NCBI RefSeq assembly: GCF_016808095.1
Contig: NC_068970.1
Span: 25,154,501-25,218,500, forward strand
Length of the DNA stretch: 64,000 nt
Direction of reading: 5' to 3'
Origin: Vigna angularis
Lineage: Eukaryota > Streptophyta > Magnoliopsida > Fabales > Fabaceae
Part shown: piece after piece, positions 35,737 through 48,500 of the stretch
Layout of the letters: every line of letters begins with the position of its first letter
How positions within the stretch are numbered: position 1 is the stretch's first letter
Made by a program: the position numbers and the translations under genes
Notes under the pieces: model-generated
The model's database searches: none
What the model was told of the DNA's origin: nothing
Seen by the model: the letters and a program-made list of their open reading frames with translations, nothing else

Positions 35737-38255
35737 TATGCACTACCACTTCTAGCTGTAGCTGTAGCTATCCATGTAAAATACTGTTCTTTTTTTTTTG
35801 GTAGCATAGACTAAATTAAATTCTTGAGGCAATTGGATTTGGGAAGCGGAACGGACCCTGGAACAGTTTTTCTTCAAATCTATAGCAGCTCTTATGAAGT
35901 AGAGATGAACTACTTTTGTGTTAATATTATCTGTTTATTTGGATTGTAAATATGTTTATGAATTATCATAAATGTGAACCGAACTTGGTTAAATTTATGG
36001 GTATTTTTCCTAAATCCGTGATACCTTGCCAGTTCTGTGAGATCATGTTATTATTTTGTTGGTGTGATTGGTATTGGTGGTACTGGTGGTATATCAGCAT
36101 AAAGAATGGGCATTTTGAAGTCTGAATGTTGTGATTGAGTTCTTCTAGATCTGTATTGGTTGTCTGATCTATGATGGGAAGAGTTTCATTTTTGTGTGGT
36201 GAAATGGAGCCAACACAAAACGACATTGGAAACGTGCTGGGGAACAGTGCAGCATTTTATCTTCTGTCCTTGCTTGCAACGGAATCATGTATGTATGTAT
36301 GTACCTGGCGAATTAGGTGTGGCCCATTTTCAGCCATGTGAAAAATGCACACCTTTACCAAATTCTTGGCCCTCATACCTCTTTGTTGGTGGTTCACACA
36401 CTTTTTACTTATTATTTAATAACAATAATTATTATTATCTATCACCGTTGAAGCATGAACAAATGTTTTTACCATTTTGGTGGTGTTAAAAACGTTGTTT
36501 GAATGTCTCCTGTCTTGTCATGTTGAACTGTTTGACTTCATTATTTTTGGCCAACAAGTTTTTAACTCAGTAACACAAACAAACCTCTGGTTTATTTTTC
36601 CCACCAGCTAAAGGCAGTCCCTGTTATCGCATTGTGTTAACTGAGTTTTGACCTTTTTTTACCTACCCACTTTAAAATATGGTGGGCATGCATGGAGAAA
36701 TTTAAGGTAAAAGAGTGGTTTTGAATTCTCCTTTGTTCTAAAGAGGGCTATGTACTAGGGTCTTGGCATGTGCGTGTTGTGCAATCAGAATAACTTCAAA
36801 TGTACCAACATGAACAAATGTGGCAAACAAGTCCACCATTATAAAAGAAATTAAAAGTGACGTGCTTTCTCTTTTAAGCTGTATTGGAAAACGAACACGG
36901 GACTCCAAGCTGGCTTTGAGCTTCAACAACTTTTCCCATGGACCGTGTGAGCGCTTTTAAAATTAATACAAAGTTGTTGAATCACTTTTACTATTTCAAT
37001 TTCCAAATTCAATCACTTTTTCAACATTTGAAAACATATAAATTACTCATTGTTTACATTTAAATCTAATATCTACCGACACTTATTTTACCACAACAAT
37101 GTCATAATTAATTTTTCAAGTTTGAAACTAATTTATTAATTTAAAAAATGAAAAACCAAAGTTATGTTTGCCTAAGAATAGTGGATTAAAAAAAAATGTA
37201 CTCCTAAAAATAATTTTGATATACACTGATTTTGGCTAATTAATTTTAAAATAAGTTATGTTGGGTTATTATATTAAGCTAATGATAAACAATATATTTG
37301 ATGCTAAAAAATTACTTAAATTTTCTTTAACTTAAAATAATTTTGCACTCAATTAAATTCTCAAATGCATTAATATTTATCTAACATCACGTTAGTCACT
37401 TTAGTTGTTTTTTTTAGTGTGATATTAAATGATGTGTTTTTTAGGATACACAAACTAGCTTTTATATGTTTATTGGGTTCTGTCTTCTTCTTGTTTATAT
37501 TCTTTTATTTCTTTCCTTCATCGTTCAGTTCACCTTGTTTGGTCAGTCATTTGTTGAAGTCATTTCGATATTTAAATTAGTATTCGATTATAGTAAAAAT
37601 CAATAAATGCAGTAGATTAAAAAATATTAAATATCTTACTTATATTTATAGGTCTTTTACTTTAATAGATACTTAATAAAAATAATATCAAGGAAATCCT
37701 GATCGAGACAAAAAAGACAGTATTAAAAAAAGTGTAACCGAAACAAGGACTAAAACTGGATCGGATGAGAAGTTACTTATCATAACTGCTACAAAATGGT
37801 AATAATTAGGGTCACTACTTTTGGAAATTTCCTTTACCAGCTTTTATCTTTTTAATTTTTATCCACCATTCCATTTCTAAATACAAAAACTCCAAAAAAG
37901 TATGATTGTTGAAAACAAATACATGAATTCCTAGTAAAATTCACATTAAAAGATAATTTAGTGACTTAAAGATAATTGTGATGTTAATCTACAACATAAA
38001 TGAATGACAAAAGAACCCACATCGAATTGATTTGGTTAAGTTGCAATTATAAAACCAAAATCCTAAAAAAAAGAACACAATGTTTATCGAATTATTATGA
38101 AATGATTTTACTTTTGTTGTGATATCTACTGAATTTATGAAAAGATTGTAGTGGAAGAGGTTTTATCTCATAACTAATGTAATATCATACTTTTTTAGAT
38201 TCGTCTCTCCACTTTGACTTTCCTTTGGACTTGACACTTTTTATCTTTTTCGTTT
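35737..38255. other. 3' flank of MYC2 and intergenic DNA
   Basis: The first 250 bases are a plausible 3' untranslated region. No AATAAA is seen; T-rich sequence and TTGTAAATATG near 35944 could support 3' end formation. Beyond that no gene is recognised. (ATGT)n lies near 36287-36303. Small open frames such as 35966-36226 and 36196-36489 show no domain. Confidence 0.5.
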
Positions 38256-38560
38256 GATCTTCATTTTCACACAACTTCAAGGTTCTTCTTCGTTGTGATT
38301 CTCCAATTTTGCACTTCCACCCCTCCTTCATCATTTTTGTTCTTTGCTGCTTCAATTTTGCCTTCTCTTACACTTCTTTTTGTCGCATTTCATTTTCTCT
38401 CTTCCACATTTAGCCTTCATTTTCACACTGCTTTAAGGTTCTCCACCTTTGTGATCATCCATTTTTGCATTGCTTCAAGATTTTTCACCATCACCCCCTC
38501 CTTCATTGCTTTTATGCGTCATTGTTATAATGTGTTTGCATTTTTGTGTCGTTAATACTT
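38256..38560 (+). repeat. Two-copy tandem repeat, ~156 bp
   Basis: A segment containing TTCATTTTCACAC, TTCAAGGTTCT and TTGTGATTCTCCAATTTTGC is repeated from about 38416 with substitutions. The 86-codon open frame through it has no domain. Confidence 0.55.
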
Positions 38561-39421
38561 TTCATTTGGCTTGCTAAACATAGCATTGTAGATATTCGCC
38601 ATTATGTCGTTAATAGTATTAAAAAAAGTCTTGTAAAACACCTTATAAACACAACATTAACTCGCTAAATATATGGAGATGCTAAACCACACACTATGAT
38701 AACTTAGTAAACAAACAATCATAGAAAATATTTATGAAAAATATAAAGTGGATAAAAATATTCAAAAAGAAGGTTGGGACCTTTATAAAAACCAAATCAC
38801 AGAGGATAGAAAATTCAAATTGAAGCAAGAAGGTAAACCATTTGTTTTTGTATTAAATGTGACAAACCCGAATCTCTACCATAATTTTAGATTGAGGTAT
38901 CATCACCTTCCCAAATCCATAGCCAAATTCCAAGTGAAAAAAGGAGATTGGAATTAAACCATGTTACTTTGTGTTTATGCAAATAAAAATTCTTCACAAA
39001 ATAACTTTTACATACGAGTTAGTGTTACTGGATGAATAAATTCATTTTATTCTTTAGTTTTCATTTTCCTCCTCCAGTAGTACTTATAGAAGAAATGATA
39101 AATAGTTAAGTCAATATAATAAATATTACATATTTTTATTTTAGTACAATAAGATTAAAAAAATTACAGTATTAGTATAATAATTTTAATTTTGTTAGTT
39201 TTATTATTTAAAGTCAATTAGTGATTAATATAATTAAGCACGTGTTTAGTAATTGTCAATGTGTTTATCAAAGAAAAATTAATATGTTAATATGCATTTA
39301 ACTATGAAAGGATTATTAAGAATTTTATATTTATAAAGTAAAAAATAATAAAAACCCTCTTCGAAAACTAATATAATTTGTTTTCCTTACACGACACTTT
39401 CTAGAAATTAAATTTGTGTTA
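38561..39421. other. AT-rich intergenic DNA
   Basis: No gene or element is recognised. A 69-codon open frame at 38748-38957 is without a known domain. Confidence 0.5.
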
Positions 39422-41780
39422 TGTAACATTCCAAAAATATAGCATAAAACTATATTAAAGAGTCATCACATATATGATACTATAGAACAGTTATAAACTG
39501 GAATATAAAGTGGAACTTACAGTTATCCAAAAACAACTATAAATTTCAAACTTTATACACAACCTGGATAACCAAAACTATGCACAAATACTAATCTAAA
39601 GCTAACTACATTACAACATCTTCATCATCCCGAGTCTACTCCACTGACAGTTCATCTCCCTCTGCTCACACCCACAGGATGATCATTGCAAATCAAAGGA
39701 CACAGTCACATACAAAGACAAACACAAAAAGAAGGATAAGCTAGATATAAAAAGATTCAAACATTAGTATAACAGACAATCATACCCAGTTCATGTATAT
39801 GAAATAACCAACTTCAACATCCTAAACATATTATGACTTAGACTTGACCGTCCGGACTTAGAATGATTACCAAGCTATGGCGGGTTGTGCATTTTTGGTG
39901 GCCTCTACAGCTTTGCAAAGCCATTGCCAACGGGTTTCACCCTACCACACTCACAAGGTTAGTCTATTCCAGACCTTGAGGCATACTAGAAGCCCCCAAG
40001 ACTAAGACCTCCTGCTACTCCTCACCACATGTATCAATCCTCTCTATGTGACAATGAAAGACCATTGGAGTTTAGAATAACCCCTAAAACTGAGCTCCCT
40101 GCAATCATTCTAAACATACTTGAATCCCACCGAGACATTCCACTTTGAAACTTACTTTCACCACTTAGCAATCATACTTTGAATCACAACTCATAACTCT
40201 GGTACTCATATAACTCATACACATTCGTAATTGAATCAAGACATAACACAAACCAAATTAGGGAACAAAGAGAGAGAAAAAAAAACTATAACCAGGACTA
40301 GTTGCTCAGCGAACCCACTCGCTAAGCGACCCCAGCTTCTCTCGCATAACGACCCAACTTGCTATGTGAATACATAAATAGTACATCCACACTCCAAAAT
40401 ACTTGCTCAGCGACCTAGGTCGTTGAGCGAATTAAACTACCAATGATACCAGACCCCAACCTCTCGCTTATAGCCCCAACTTGTTATGTGAAAGTTCAAA
40501 CAGTGGTCTAGACCCCCCATACACTCACTTAGCGCACCCGTTCGCTATTCGAATAAAACTCACAGTGCTCCCAGACCTCAACTAGTCGCTCAGCGCACCT
40601 TCTTGTTGTGAGAATCATCAAATAGGGAGCCAACCTCCACTACCACTCGCTGAGCGACTCCACTCACTCAACGAGTCTGTATAATCTGTAGAATTACGCA
40701 ACTTACACCAAGTTTACCAATTCCAACTATTTTTCCCAACTTCTAACCCTCCTAGATTGTGTTATGGACTTAATTAGACTTTAACAAATGTTTCTAAACC
40801 TTACTAACATGATTCTAAAGTCTTTCCTAACCAAATTCCACTTCAAAATCCACAAAATCCCAACTTATGAACTCAGTTTGCATTCTACCACTTTTTTAAT
40901 AGTTTTGAGCAACTTAAGGACTCTAACAAGTCCCATAAGACTTACCAAAGCTATCCCAATAGACCAAATGAGCACCTAACCTCAAATTCCCATTTTCACT
41001 ACTCTACTTCCTCAAAATTAACCTTAAAACATGACAATGTGCCTCTACTTAAAATCATCCAGCATTATCACAGATTTCAAACATTTCATACAGCCAATAA
41101 CAAATCCAATATCAACTCATACAGTTCAAAATCAAAGTTCATCAATGTACACTCAAACAGTTAAATTTCACATGATACATTTCCTTTAAAAACCTAAATT
41201 TAGTTCAGTCAATACCATGCACATAGACTCGTCACACATACACATTAAATCACTAATTAAAGCAATAATCTAGCTTCCCTTACCTCAACTCAACAACTCA
41301 AGATCTCTAAACGCTCCGCTGATTACTTGTCGTACAAGGAACTTCTAGAAAACCTATAATTTACCGATTGATGATTGAAGAACAACCTTAGAATCACAAA
41401 CAAACTAAGAATCTAGGAAGAAGAACACTTGATTTATGTAAAACAAAATTGTTTTACATAATCAAAACCCTAAAAACTAAGAAAAAGGGGTTTACCACTT
41501 ACTTGCTCGATTCAACAAATTAATCGGTCAACTTGGTAGCCCTCAACGCCAGGATCACTTAGACACTTCCTGATCGTCAAACAGATGATTGAGAAATGAG
41601 AAATGTTAGAGAAAAGTGAGAGAAAAAGAAGAAAACTTAAAGAGATAAAAAATATTTAAATAATGAACCAAACTTTAGAAAGTTCTATTTATATTATAAA
41701 ATTATTTGATAATAAAATACTCAGTCTTATTATTTTAATACACCTATCTACTCTAATACTCTATTTTCTAGGTTCTTACA
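39422..41780 (-). mobile_element. Long LTR, minus orientation (solo or truncated Ty3-type element)
   Basis: Bounded by TGTAACATTCC on the left and GGTTCTTACA on the right, so it has TGTAA/TTACA ends. On the minus strand, TATAATATAAATAG near 41686-41700 acts as a TATA-like box and is followed by a CT-rich leader. Inside are many GCTCAGCGA/TCGCTGAGCG motifs. Several blocks (TCCGGAC...CTAGTATTA, GCAGGAGGTC, ATCATGTG) match, in reverse, the sequence at 63650-64000, so both belong to one LTR family. No adjacent internal domain or target duplication was found. Confidence 0.6.
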
Positions 41781-43682
41781 TATTCAATTACCTCTAACTT
41801 TGAACAAAGTTTTAAAAAATTTATTAAAATTAATTTATTTTACTAAAATTGTATTTTTTTTCTAATTAAATTAAAAATAAAATATATCAATAATTATTAT
41901 AATGAAAGCTTAACAAAATTTACCTGATGATGTGAAATATAATGTGACCAACACAATCAGTCTCAACCAGTGATGTTTTAACTAATTTTTTAATGGGTTT
42001 AACTAACCTACAACTAACATTATATATAACCCTGTCAGAATCATTAAAAGTGCACCCAAAACCCCTCTGAACGGACGCCATGTGTCAAGCATCGAGGATT
42101 TGAAAATCAGATAGTGGAAGACAGGTGTCGGCAGATGAGCGGACGCTCGTTTTGACGGGAGAAGCAAAACTGAGTTTTTAGAAATTCCCGTCACACTCTC
42201 TGCATGCATTTTCTTCCCCAAAACTCTGAAATTCTTATTTCTCCTCCTTCTCTCTAAAAGCTCTCACTTCTCTGTACGAAATCTCACCCTTTCTCTTCTC
42301 CGATCATCATTCAGACACCGTAGAAGCAATTTCGGTGTCTAGAGCTTCAGTTTGAACCGAACAAATTCAAGTTCTGAACTGGTAAGTTCCCTTGTCTTAA
42401 GCTGTTCGTTTTCTGGTACATGCAAATCAAGTTCTGGTTGCATGTTGTCATCTTGTCTGAGTCATTGTTGGTTTTCTATTGTTTGGTTTAGTTCGAAGAG
42501 TTGTTGAGCGTTGAGAGTAGAAGAATTGTAGTCAGACAAACCGTATTCTGTCTCTAGGACGATCGTTCACTTTATAAGATAAGGGAAACTTATTTAATTT
42601 AATTGTATGTTTGTTGTACGTTCGTTGATAATGAATACATGTTGCTGAGTGGTTGAATGTATATAAAGTATGAATGTTGATATGCTTGTTTATATGGAAT
42701 ATGATTATTTACTGTGATATGGATTGTATGAAAATTGATTATGACATGAATTTATAAAGTTATGAATATATGTATTGAGAAATGAGTTGAAGATAAATGA
42801 GTCCTAGATATGAAATTTCCCTATGATAGTGTACATTTGTCATTGAACGGTCATTGACCGTTCGGTAATACTAGTAACCTTGGTTAGACTTGGATTCTTT
42901 CATTTGAGAAGAATTTTAGTTGAGGACGATCGTCTTCTTTTCGAAATACTGTGCATAAGTGATTGTCTGAATGGTGCTTGGTCTTACACCAAGCGATCGT
43001 CCTGAGTAGTGCTTGGTCTTACACCAAGCGATCGTTTTGAGTGGTGCTTGGTCTTACACCAAGCGATCGTTCTGAGTGGTACTTGGTCTTTCACCAAGCG
43101 ATCGTTTGAATGGTGCTTGGTCTTATATCAAACGATCGTTCTTACTCCTTTTACTATATGTCTTGATGAAAATAGCGTTTGTCCAACTTCAATAGAGTTT
43201 TCTCTCTACCGTGTTCGGTTATTGACTGACAATCGGTTTATTAATGTGAATCCTTTTAAGTATTTTTCTCTGAAGGTCTTGAAGTGTATACATCCATTTA
43301 GTTCCGGCTTAGAGCTTTAGTATTTGGCATGGTTCTTTCGGTGTTCGGTTAGAACTCTCAAGGGTCAGTTCATCTAATTGACTCACTGATTAAGTAACGA
43401 TCGTTCTAAGTCGTTTCTGTTATATATGATTATACTCGGTTTCTTTCTCAAACCAATAGTAGTCACCTCTATCTTATTCTATTCTGGAACGGGAGATTTC
43501 TCTGTCTCGTTCCAAGTGTTCGTCCTCGTTCTGAGTGAGGATTGAACATAGGGTATCGGGTGTCCGTAAGAATCCTTGAACAAAGATGAAATTTAACTTA
43601 TTGGTAATGAAAGATGATTTTGAGAAAATTTATAACGAAAGATGAAATTGAGATGACTGCAATGAAAGATGAAGAGAATATG
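41781..43682 (+). mobile_element. Left part of a second LTR of the same family, split by the 19.9 kb insertion
   Basis: TATATATA at 42021-42028 precedes a CT-rich leader (42190-42380) that ends at a good splice-donor match, ACTG|GTAAGT, near 42382. The layout mirrors the inverted LTR at 39422-41780. The sequence resumes after the insertion at 63574, where blocks shared with the inverted LTR continue. The exact left end is not identified. No protein is encoded. Confidence 0.55.
42972..43140 (+). repeat. ~34-bp tandem repeat GTGCTTGGTCTTACACCAAG
   Basis: Five to six copies of a unit containing TGCTTGGTCTTACACCAAGC, itself a near-perfect inverted repeat (GCTTGGT/ACCAAGC), joined by CGATCGTTCTGAGTG. 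Each unit could form a small hairpin. Confidence 0.8.
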
Positions 43683-43687
43683 ATGTG
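43582..43687 (+). repeat. 28-bp tandem repeat at the insertion site
   Basis: AAAGATGA recurs at 43582, 43610, 43638 and 43665, a 27-28 bp period that belongs to the host LTR. The last two units and part of the second also appear at 58807-58867, inside the inserted element. Confidence 0.65.
43683..43687. other. Target site duplication ATGTG (left)
   Basis: ATGTG precedes the left LTR and recurs at 63569-63573 after the right LTR. Host sequence reads smoothly across when the element is removed (GAATATG-ATGTG-GATGAAATG). Confidence 0.75.
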
Positions 43688-44389
43688 TGTCGCAACCGGA
43701 ATCGCGACGGGACGACGATCCAATAAAAAGATTAGCTAAATATTTTGAAAAGAGAGATTTTGGAGTCGCCACCATAGTTTATTCTGGAAAACTACGGAAA
43801 AACCATAAAATGATAAGGCACGGTCAAATTGAACCAGATTCTTGGTTCGGGAGTCGGTTACGTGTAGGGAAGGTATTAGCACCCTACAACGCCTGCCCTA
43901 AGGCAGTACCCTTAACTAAATGCGCGAATGTGGATGTGGTTTTCAAAATGTTTAACTTTCCCTTAAAATAAAACTCAAAAGAAACAAACAATATTTTTTA
44001 GCTTTTTGGGCCCGACAAGGATTGACCTTGCTCCTACGTATTCTCACGCAGAATGAGAAATCAGGGTTACGTAGTTCTTTTTAAGAAAACTGCTCGAGAA
44101 AATTGTTTGGAAAATCGTATGAGAAATTGTTACGGATAACTTGATTTGGATTTTTGGGAGAGTGAGCCTGACAAGGACTGGCCTTGCTCCTACGTATCTC
44201 CACTTTTGATGGAGAATCAAGGATCACGTAGTTCTGGCAAGGCGATATTGTTTGTTATTTGAAAATGTTGATGTTTTTGGTTTTTGAGGATTTTTATATT
44301 TTTTTTGGTATTTTTGAAGAAAGAGAAAAGGTTTTTGGCGCAAGGACGATGCGTGCGATCACACATGTGCCTAAACCTTTAAAACATAT

Positions 44390-44755
44390 TTTTTGGTATT
44401 TTTAATTTTAGAAAAGAGAAAAGGTTTTTAGCACAAGGACGATGCGTGCGATCACACATGTGCCTAAACCTTTGAAACATATTTTTTGCGTAATGAGTAC
44501 TAGGCTGATGCGTACGATCGCACGAGCACTCACACGGCTTTCTTTTCCTCTTATTGTTTTGCGTAATGAGTACTAGGCTGATGCGTACGATCGCACGAGC
44601 ACTCACACGGCTTTTATTTATTATTTTTTTTTTGTTTTGCGTAATGAGTACTAGGCTGATGCGTACGATCGCACGAGCACTCACACGGCTTTTATTTGTT
44701 TTATATTTGGGCAATAAGTACTAGGCTGATGCGTACGATCGCACGAGTACTCATA
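44390..44755 (+). repeat. ~75-bp tandem repeats with palindromic GTACGATCGCAC core in the LTR
   Basis: Four copies of a unit containing GTACTAGGCTGATGCGTACG and ATCGCACGAGCACTCACACG follow two copies of a related unit with GATGCGTGCGATCACACATG. The cores centre on CGATCG or TGCGATCACA. The same array is in the right LTR at 59570-59935. Confidence 0.8.
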
Positions 44756-47339
44756 CCGAAATTTATTACATTAAATGTTTTTTAAAGTTTTACATATTTT
44801 TTATTATTTTTTTATTTTCCTTTTTTTGAAATAAAATGAAATGAACAAATTCACTAAAACAAAGGGGTGTGGGGTATCTTACAAGGGGATTACACAATAA
44901 TAAAAAAACAATAAAAGAAAGGAAGAAAGCGTAAAAAATAAAACAAGAGAAGAAAAACTTAACAAAATTAAGGGTACAGGGATAAAACCAGGAGTGATGA
45001 GTGAAATTGAAGCTCCTTCGCTTGTGCCAATCCCTTCTTTTCTAACTTTGTATCTGCGAATGTGTAAAAATGAAATTTGGGGGTGCATCCGAGGCCCGCT
45101 TCTTTTCTCCCCTCTTTTGATTTTTTGTTTGAAGAGGCTTAAGCCCAAATGAAAATGGGATGTGAATGGGGACTTTCTTCATTCTTCCATCTGCAAACAT
45201 GACAAACAGGTCCTTCTTTTTCCAGCTCAGAACTCGGATGAGTGGCTTCACCTCTGCACGTACAATGCCGCCTCTGCCAGATCGGCATCGCCGGCGACAC
45301 CACTCCGTCGGAGCCACTGCAGGCCACGGTGTCACTGCCCTTTCTCCCTCTTCTCGCTTCGAAAAAATGGTGACCCAGGGAGGGGTTTGCTCCCGCCAGT
45401 TTATTCTCACATCCGCCGCCAGCTGCAAGCCAAAACGTTGCCCAGCCAGGGTTGCCTCTGGTCATCACGTTGAAGTTCTCTTTCCTTCCGCTTGCAAAGC
45501 CCAGATTCACCACCGGTATACGCGACCAACGCCGGCAACCGCCTCGACTCCACCACCCAACAGCCTAGGATACCACCACTGCCAGCGCCGCTGTCGTAGG
45601 GGTCGCGGTCTTTGCTTGAGTTGAATTTTTTTGCAGATAAAGGAGTATGCGTGATAGTTGTGGTAAGTGAATACGGTTGAACCGAATATGGTTGATTATT
45701 CAGAGAAGGAAACCCAATATTGAGGTTAGGCCGTGTGCTATATGGTATTGGAGATGAAATATGAGAGGTGATTGGGTGTTGGAGGTGAGAGTGATGGATG
45801 AAGATGGTGACGTGGGCCGTGAAGTGTATGGTTGTTGATGGAGGATGAGTTCGCTGGCCGGAACGGATGATGGTGTTGGCCGTGAGGTAAGGTGATTGGG
45901 TCACGGTGGTTGTTGGAGATGGTTGAAGTATGTGATTGTATATAATGGTTGGTGGATGTTGGTGGTGTAAGAGTGATGATGATCGTAGTATCAGGTGACT
46001 GTGGCAGGTGAATACGGTTGAAGTGAATATAGTTGAAGATTTGGGTGTTGAAGATGATGGAGAAGGAAAACGGGGTAGAGATGATGGGTGTTGGGATGAT
46101 CGGGATGAAGTTGAAGATGCTGGCCGCAGGGTAAGGATGAAGACGGTGGGTTGAATATGGGCGCTGGAGATGGTTGTGAGGTAATAATGGGTATATACAA
46201 ACGTCCGCAGCACTAAGAATGTATTCAACAACAATCATATGCAAACATAACGATAGCCAAACAGAGATATGATGAAAAGCCAGTAACCAAATCACTAAAA
46301 CATGGGGTGCAAGACATCACTTATCTTTTGAAGCTTGGTTCGCTCTTCCGGTAGCTCGTCAGATGGACTCTATCTCCTTGCGGCTGACTCTTCAGAATGT
46401 CCTGTCTCTGTATCTCGGATGGTCTCCTTGTCTGTCTCTCCTTGGTGAGGATGGAGTTTAGAGTTCGGCCATGGTATATGGATAAAGATGATGGTTGACG
46501 GGAGATGTGGTGGAGGTAGCGAGTGAGCTGGGAAGAAAAAGAAAGTGGTTTGGATGGTTACGGGTGTTGATGATGAAAAGGGAGAGGGATGATGATTGAA
46601 GATTTGAATTTGAAGTTGGATGATGAAAATGGAGGAAGAAGGTGAGGTGGTTGGGTCACGGTGGGTGTTGGGGATCCATCTCAGAAGTGATGAAAAACTG
46701 GCCCTTAGTCTGGTTTGATGGCGTTCCCAGGTGTGGTGAGTGATCAAGGGTCTAAGAGGTGGGAATAATGATGCTGGAGGTGGTTTTGTTGTTGGAGATG
46801 AAAATGGAGAAGATGAAAGGGCCTCCCGTGAGTTGTTGGTTGTGTGGGAATATCCCGGATGTATGTTGGCCGTCTGCCAGGTATCTGTTGATGATGATGA
46901 TATGGTGGAGATGGTGTAAGGATGATAGGTGCAGTGCTGCAGTGGGTGGTGGTGGTTGCAGCAGAGGATGAATGATGATGGGTTTTTGGAGGTGATGAAA
47001 AATGGAGGAAGAAAGGTGTTTTACTGCCGTTACGGGTGAGCTGTATGAAGGGTAGTGAGGAGTTCGAAACTTAGGCCATGGTATATTGTGGGATGTTGGG
47101 TAGTGTCGGCCCGGATTGGGGAAGTGGAAGAAGTTAGAAGTGGATGGTGGAAGCTGTTGGTGGTGATGAGTGGGAAACAGTAGTGGAAGGTTGGTGATGG
47201 TGAGTGGAGCACTCATAGAAGTGGGAGGTTGGTGATGGTGAGTGGAGCACTCATTCGTGTGAGGTTGGTGATGGTGGGGAATAGTGGAAATGGGAGAAGT
47301 TAGAAGTGGATGGTGGAATAATTGAGATTAGGGCCCACC

Positions 47340-48245
47340 CCGGACCAATTGGACGAACGCCAGCACCGAACGTCCGAAACTCAAATTGGACGAACGCCAT
47401 CCAACATCATATGACGAACGTCCGTTTTCAAAAAGATATACAATCTGGACGAGCGGTAGGATGGGGGGGTGAATTAGAACGAACGTCTTACCACTTTCTT
47501 TGAAGAATGCTGTTTGCTGTTGGGCCGAACGCTAGACGAACGAACGCTGAAGACAAACGCATGGAGACCGAACGTTCAAATGAGACCGAGGGTTCAAGTG
47601 AAGACCGAACGCTCAGTAAGCAAAATAACCGAACGCTCAAAATCAAACGTACACCAATAACGAGCGCCCAAAACCGAACGCTAATAATCAAACACACACC
47701 AAAAACGAACGTTCAAATGAGTGTAAATAACTTCAAAACCGAACGTTCACTAACACAAAACCGAACGTACGTTCACTAACCCAAAACAAGACCGAACGTT
47801 CACTAACACAAAACAAGACCGAACGTTCACTAACACAATACCGAACGGTTGAAGATGAAGACAAACACAACGCAAAGCCGAACGATAGAACAGTGCAAAA
47901 GGATGAAACCGAACGTTCGCAGTGGAGCAGGACGAACGCTTTAAACAACAGTAGGTAAGGACGAACGCTTACTGTTTGGACGAACGGTTTCAGCAACAGT
48001 TAGGAAGGACGAACGGTTGAACAGTGAGAGAGGACGAACGGTTGAAGGACGAACGGTTGAACAAAGAGGAAGGACGAACGGTTGAACAATTTGGACGAAC
48101 GGCCTCAGCAACAGTGGAGAAGGACGAACGCTTACTGTGTGGACGAGCAGCAACAGTGGGAAAGGACGAACGCTTGAACAGTTGGGAAGGACGAACGTCA
48201 CAACAGTGGGGAGAACCGAACGGTCACTGTTTGGACGAACGTTTT
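47340..48245 (+). repeat. CGAACG-rich degenerate minisatellite in the LTR
   Basis: Dozens of GGACGAACG, GACCGAACGTTCAC and ACGAACGGTTGAACA motifs at irregular 15-35 bp spacing, unusually CpG-rich for this AT-rich DNA. The same block lies at 62520-63425 in the other LTR. Confidence 0.75.
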
Positions 48246-48356
48246 CATCTCTTTTTTTTTTATTTTATTTTATACATTTTTTCTATTTTTACATATACAC
48301 ATATTTTTTTAATTTTTTTCTTTTATGAGGATAAAATAATAAAACAAATTATTTAG

Positions 48357-48500
48357 TCAATCCGGACGAAATTGAGTGTTGACAGCTGCCCCTCTTTACT
48401 TATATTTTACTAGATCATATGATAAACAAAGTTTTCATATTATCAGAGTAAAAGTTAAGTAAAGATAGAAATACTAATTTCGTCTGGATTTCAAGATAAA
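48357..48500. repeat. Long imperfect hairpin across the LTR/interior junction (copy 1)
   Basis: AATCCGGACGAAATT...CTTTACTTATATTTTAC is followed by its approximate reverse complement GTAAAAGTTAAGTAAAG...AATTTCGTCTGGATT, meeting near GATAAACAAAGTTTTC. The outer arm is the terminal LTR sequence and the inner arm lies just inside, spanning the purine tract. A second copy lies at 48655-48783. Confidence 0.75.

Larger units (their letters stand above)
43688..48384 (-). repeat. Left 4.7 kb LTR (3' LTR in element orientation)
   Basis: Plus strand begins TGTCGCAACCGG and ends GAGTGTTGACA. By eye it differs from 58868-63568 at about five single bases (44626, 45016, 45432, 45963, 48283) plus a 4-base difference in a T run near 48250. 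The open frames of up to 275 codons on the minus strand (for example 45407-46234) are Ser/Thr/Pro/His-rich translations of TGG/GAT-rich DNA with no domain, so I do not call them genes. Confidence 0.9.

Noticed and set aside
43621..43687. LTR starting at TGAGAA (43621 and 58803) instead of TGTC
   Set aside because: With that border no target duplication exists. TGTC at 43688 and 58868 gives TGTC/GACA ends and an exact ATGTG duplication.
45166..45624. Plus-strand 152-codon open frame in a GC-richer part of the LTR (also 60346-60804)
   Set aside because: Arg/Pro/Ser-rich translation without a domain. Its preservation follows from recent LTR identity, not selection.
45407..46295. Minus-strand open frames of 275 and 185 codons in the left LTR, repeated at 60587-61475
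   Set aside because: They overlap each other in different frames, consist of Ser/Thr/Pro/His-rich low-complexity sequence, and recur only because the LTRs are identical. No domain or codon signal.
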